From positions 15,709,388 to 15,773,387 of the forward strand of contig NC_080418.1 in the NCBI RefSeq assembly GCF_029873635.1: DNA of 64,000 nt. The letters are read 5' to 3'. How positions within the stretch are numbered: the stretch's first letter is position 1; each line of letters opens with the position of its first letter. Made by a program: the position numbers and the translations under genes. This DNA is from Malania oleifera (Eukaryota; Streptophyta; Magnoliopsida; Santalales; Ximeniaceae). Positions 60,313 through 64,000 of the stretch are shown here, piece after piece. The notes below the pieces were generated by a model. That model was not told where the DNA came from. It worked only from the letters and a program-made list of their open reading frames with translations, and made no database searches.

Positions 60313-62165
60313 TGTTAGAGGTAATTTATGTCTTTTAGTATTATTATCATTATTATTGAATGTGTTAGTATGTTAATTAATGAGAGTTAGTAAGGGTATT
60401 ATTGTCATTAGAATGTAACTAAATTGTATTATAAATAGAGGGAGAGACCTATCTTCAACTTAGATCATTCATTTTAATCAAATCTTAGCATGGTATTAGA
60501 ACGTGATCCAACCTAAACCATATTCCCTCAGCTGTCGCCGGAAGACACCATTCCCGCGGCTGTCCTTCCCAGATCCACCTCCATCCCATATTTTTTCACA
60601 AAACCAACCATACACCCCTAAACAAACCCCCCCGATGACTCACCCCACAAAACCCCATCGCCGGAGGACCCCCCACGCTCCCTCACGTGCCAGACAAATT
60701 CCGGCAGGGCTGACCCCATGTGCTGGCTTGTGTCTGAAGTTCCGGCTACTTTTTTTTTTTTTTTCCCCTCTGCCATGCTCTGATTCCTTCTCTAGACTAT
60801 ATTATCAAGCTGTTAGGCCAGTTTTTTGCTAAAAAATTCAACCTTTTTCGACTATGCACTCATGGCATTCCGTTAATTTCTGTGCAAGGTTTGTGAAGGC
60901 TTCTTTGTTAGTTTTTTTGGAGTTGTGGCAGTGTTCGCATGTTCAGTTGTGAGGCTGTGGCAATGCTATATCCGTTGGTGAGTTGTTCACCTCGTTCGTG
61001 GTTGTGTTGGTGCTTCACATAGTTTGTGATTTTCCTGATTAGTTTTAATTTTTAATTTTTTTTTTTTGTGTGGTTGCTGATTGTGAGTGTTGGGATGGAA
61101 TCTATGAATCCCAAAAATATGTTTCCTCCATCACTGCCACAAATAACGACTCAAAAGTTGGATGGAAAGAACTATGTTCAACGGTCTGAGGCTGTTCGTA
61201 TTTATTTAGCAGGATTAGGGAAATCTGACCACTTGCTCCAATCTAATCCTTCTTATGAGAAGAGAAAAGATGTGTGGGTTCAAGAAGATGCCTTGATTGT
61301 TACCCTTTTATGGAATTGATGGAGCCACAGATTGCACGGATGTGTATGCATCTAGATACGTGCAAGGAAATTTGGGATTATGTCAAATACATGTATGTAT
61401 GATTTATACTATGACTCTAGGAGCACTTTCAGTTACAACAAGGAGATAGGAGTATCGCAGATTATTTTGGAGGGATAAAGCGTATTCATGAGGAAAGGTC
61501 TTTATATCATGATCAGTCACACTTATATCCATAGATATATAGATGTAGATTGGGCTGGATCGCCTTTCGATCAGAGATCCACCATCGGGTGCTATATCTT
61601 GGTTGGTGGTAATTTGGTTTCTTGGAAGAGTAAGAAACAAATTGCGGTGGCAAGGTCAAGTGCTAAATCAGAATATAGAGCTATGGCTCACACTGCTTGT
61701 TAACTTTTCTGGTTGAAGAACATGTTAGAAGAATTGGGTTTTTTGCATTCTCAACCTATGAAGTTGATATGTGACAATCAAGCTGCTCTTCATATTGCCT
61801 CCAACCTGGTCTGTCATGAGCGGACGAAGCACATTTTGGGAGAAACTTGTGTAGAAGCTCATTACAACTGCTTATGTGAAGTCAGACATGCAGCTTGCTG
61901 ATTTGTTTACCAAAGCGTTGTGGGGTGCTTGTGTTAAATTCTTTTGTAACAAACTAGGAGCATATGACATTTATGCTCCTGCTTGAGGGGGAGTGTTAGA
62001 GGTTATTTATGTGTTTTAGTATTATTATTATTGAGTGTGTTAGTATGTTAATTAATGAGAGTTAGTAAGGGTATTATTGTTGTTAGAATGTATTTAATTT
62101 GTATTATAAATAGAGGGAGAGACCTATCTTCAAGTTAGGTCTTTCATTTTAATCAAATCTTAACA
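60313..62165 (+). mobile_element. Compact Copia deletion derivative (1.85 kb) with perfect target duplication
   Basis: The 5' LTR is 60313-60490 and the 3' LTR 61994-62165, both TGTTAGAGGT...AATCTTA[AG]CA with TATAAATAGAGGGAGAGACC. The target duplication AAAAT is at 60308-60312 and 62166-62170. The primer site TGGTATTAGAAC is at 60491 and the polypurine tract GAGGGGGAG at 61985-61993. Intact ends with a gutted interior show it moved, or shrank afterwards, as a non-autonomous unit. Confidence 0.92.
61096..61920 (+). pseudogene. Gag head fused to RNase H tail in the compact Copia
   Basis: The ATG at 61096 starts a Gag head with MNPKNMFPPSLPQIT, KLDGKNYVQRSEAV and AGLGKSDHLLQSNPSYEKRK. After stops and a shift, Gag text (IKRIHEE-like, near 61478-61497) jumps at about 61497 straight to the end of RT and RNase H. 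The latter contains DVDWAGSPFDQRSTIGCYIL, SWKSKKQIAVARSSAKSEYR, LICDNQAALHIASN and RTKHI. Protease, integrase and nearly all of RT are deleted at one junction. Confidence 0.85.
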
Positions 62166-62602
62166 AAAATAAATGCCTTTCCAGCAAGAATTCCCATTAA
62201 TACAGTACTAGGGAAGTAGTCATGGATGTTTGCTTATGAAAAATTATTGTTGGTGTATTGGCTTATTGCTGATACAGGATGATTCCCTTGTAACAGCATT
62301 TGGAAATGTAAAATCCCTTCCAGAAGTTTCTTTTATTTATTTATTTATTGTTTGGACAGCTATGCTAGACAAATTCTTGACCATAGCTGATTTTTGTAAG
62401 AGGGGGTTTACATTGGCAAATGGGGGGTTACATCATTACATGCATAAAGCTCATGGTGTGAGTGCAACTACTGCTCAGCTGCTTCTGCAGGACTGCTGTT
62501 TATTTGCTCCTGCATTTGTCCATTTGCATTTGTTTGATATTTTGTTTAGGCTCGAATTGAAGTTTCCTGGTTAATGTCTTTTTATGTGAAGGCATTCTGT
62601 GT
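62166..62602. other. Unassigned sequence with a weak open frame
   Basis: An open stretch on plus (62230-62574) has no recognised domain and no clear splice context, apart from a pyrimidine-rich CTGCTTCTGCAG at about 62479-62490 that could be an acceptor. It may be remaining intron of ALB3. No function is claimed. Confidence 0.35.
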
Positions 62603-64000
62603 TTTTTTGGATAAAAGAAGAGGGTATTTCATTAAGGAGGAAAGAATGTACAAAGCAGAGAATAAGAAATCCTCCTAAGAAGATAAGTACAAAAAAAATA
62701 ATGAAGTGTGTCAATCTCATTGTAAATCTGAGAAGCAAACCCCTCTAGAACTCCTAGCTGCGATTGACCAAAGCAAATCCAAAAATGAATCCTGTCCTAG
62801 AGCAAAGAACATATCATTATCTTCCCTGTAAAATCACATGCATTTCCTTTCCTACCAAATTCTCCACAAAGCTGCAAAGATCCGACATCTCCTCAAGGCT
62901 GAGCCATCTCCGCTCCTACTAAAATCTATATAAGAAATAGCCAGCGAAATCCTCCACTGAATGTGGCAAACCTAGTACTCTCCAAACAAAATGAACAACT
63001 TATTCCAAATCCTTTAGAAGAACAACGCAAACAAAGATGAAATATAAAGGAAACTCATCCAGAGATAAAGTCTTCAAAGGCCTTATACTTTGCAACAGAT
63101 GGATGGTGTTAACTCTATTCAAAACAAGCAACCAAATAAAAGCCTTGATCTTATAGGGGAATTTAGCCTTCCAAATAGTACAACATGCCAACATGAAGTA
63201 AATGCTCTAAAAAAATTTACAAGAAAAAATCTATGAAGAATCTAAAATGTAGGACTGAATACCTTCCCTATTGGAACATTGATGACCTTCCAACAACAAC
63301 AAAGAAGAGAGCTCCTCTATCTCCCTATCATAAGGGACCTATTCAAATAGAAATCCCAAGAGATGCTTTGCCCATTTGAGATTAAAAAAAATGATACCGT
63401 TATGCACCAAGGATAGACAACATGAACAAGGAAAAGAATGAAAAGCTCCCAATCACTCAACCAAACATATTCCCCAAAATGGATGTGGGGATCGTTGCTC
63501 CAAATCACTTAACAAAAAATATTTCTCAAAATGAATGCGAGGATTGTTACCCACAACAAATTTGGTATAAGGGATAAAGAGAGGGTAGATATGTGAAACA
63601 CACCTTCAGGGACTCCCAAAAGAACATAGTATTCCCAAATTAACATCCCACCTATTTATCTACATTTCAAACTTACTTTAAATAACTTTGTGCCAAAGGA
63701 ATTTTTCCTTTAACGGAAAGCACCAAAACCATTTACCCATTAAAGTTGTGATTTTAGACACCAACTTACCAGCATCCAAACACCCTTCCTTCTTTGACCT
63801 ATGAATGACCTCCTAACTAACCAAATGATCTCTCTTCTCCTTAACCCAAATCAGAGGAAGTCTCTCAAAATGCTCTCAATCTTACTGGCTTACTCTTCTA
63901 GGAATTCTAAAACTAGACAAATAAAGAGGTTACTAGAAAGTCAAGCCTGAATAAGTGTGATATGCCCACCTAAAGAAAATAAAGCACCCTTTCACCCATC
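62603..64000 (-). mobile_element. LINE 3' part, minus strand, continues past the window
   Basis: The minus-strand 3' end is CCTCTTCTTTTATCCAAAAAAA at about 62604, a typical LINE tail. The RT-associated zinc-finger domain is seen in IWKAKFPYKIKAFIWLLVLN, VNTIHLLQSIRPLKTLSLD (63000-63194) and, upstream, WDFYLNRSLMIGR (63317-63360). Several stops and frameshifts. The rest of the element lies beyond 64000. Confidence 0.75.

Noticed and set aside
62230-62574. Possible host exon
   Set aside because: No known domain, no clear start or splice pair, biased composition; kept as unassigned.
1-64000. tRNA or rRNA genes
   Set aside because: No cloverleaf with an internal GGTTCRA box and no rRNA sequence was recognised. 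TGGTATCAGAGC-like strings are retroelement primer sites, not tRNA genes.

Overview
The window is nuclear DNA of a flowering plant, probably a woody eudicot. It is AT-rich, has spliced genes, and consists mostly of transposable elements in several layers of nesting. Only two host genes are supported. One is a complete cytosolic heat-shock 70 gene (minus strand, 10419..8364, one intron). The other is the first coding exon of a chloroplast ALB3 (ALBINO3/YidC-Oxa1 type) insertase (plus strand, 42044..42367).

Layout. 1-7040: long Copia LTR, 5' part of a Tat/Ogre-like Gypsy element, Copia tail, a hAT non-autonomous element (3948-5009), a LINE tail, and a non-autonomous Mutator-like element (about 5385-7040). 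7041-10780: HSP70 with its promoter, including two perfect heat-shock elements. 11278-17731: Copia and Gypsy debris, including a solo Gypsy LTR (13458-15616) with a perfect 5-bp target duplication. 18290-25630: a decayed, roughly unit-length endogenous plant pararetrovirus (Caulimoviridae type) on the minus strand. 25861-41824: a 16-kb Mutator-like transposon (MULE). 42044-43873: ALB3 exon 1 and the start of its intron. 43874-59808: a Copia element that received a second Copia, which received a third; a LINE broke its 3' LTR. 60313-62165: a compact Copia deletion derivative. 62603-64000: a minus-strand LINE.

The most notable object is the 16-kb MULE. Its ends are about 150-bp inverted repeats of roughly 95% identity. 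It is flanked by a perfect 10-bp direct repeat (TCTTAACGAG at 25851-25860 and 41825-41834). It carries a MuDR-type transposase pseudogene and a plant-mobile-domain (PMD) gene. Its subterminal regions hold arrays of a near-perfect palindrome (arm AAATCTCGCTACT), many copies followed by an ACGTGTC or ACGCGTC box. The same palindrome fills the smaller element at 5385-7040, which looks like a non-autonomous relative. The MULE landed about 210 bp upstream of the ALB3 start codon, between that gene and the pararetrovirus.

All coordinates, splice sites and repeat comparisons were made by eye from the sequence. Family names rest on recognised motifs; no database search was run.
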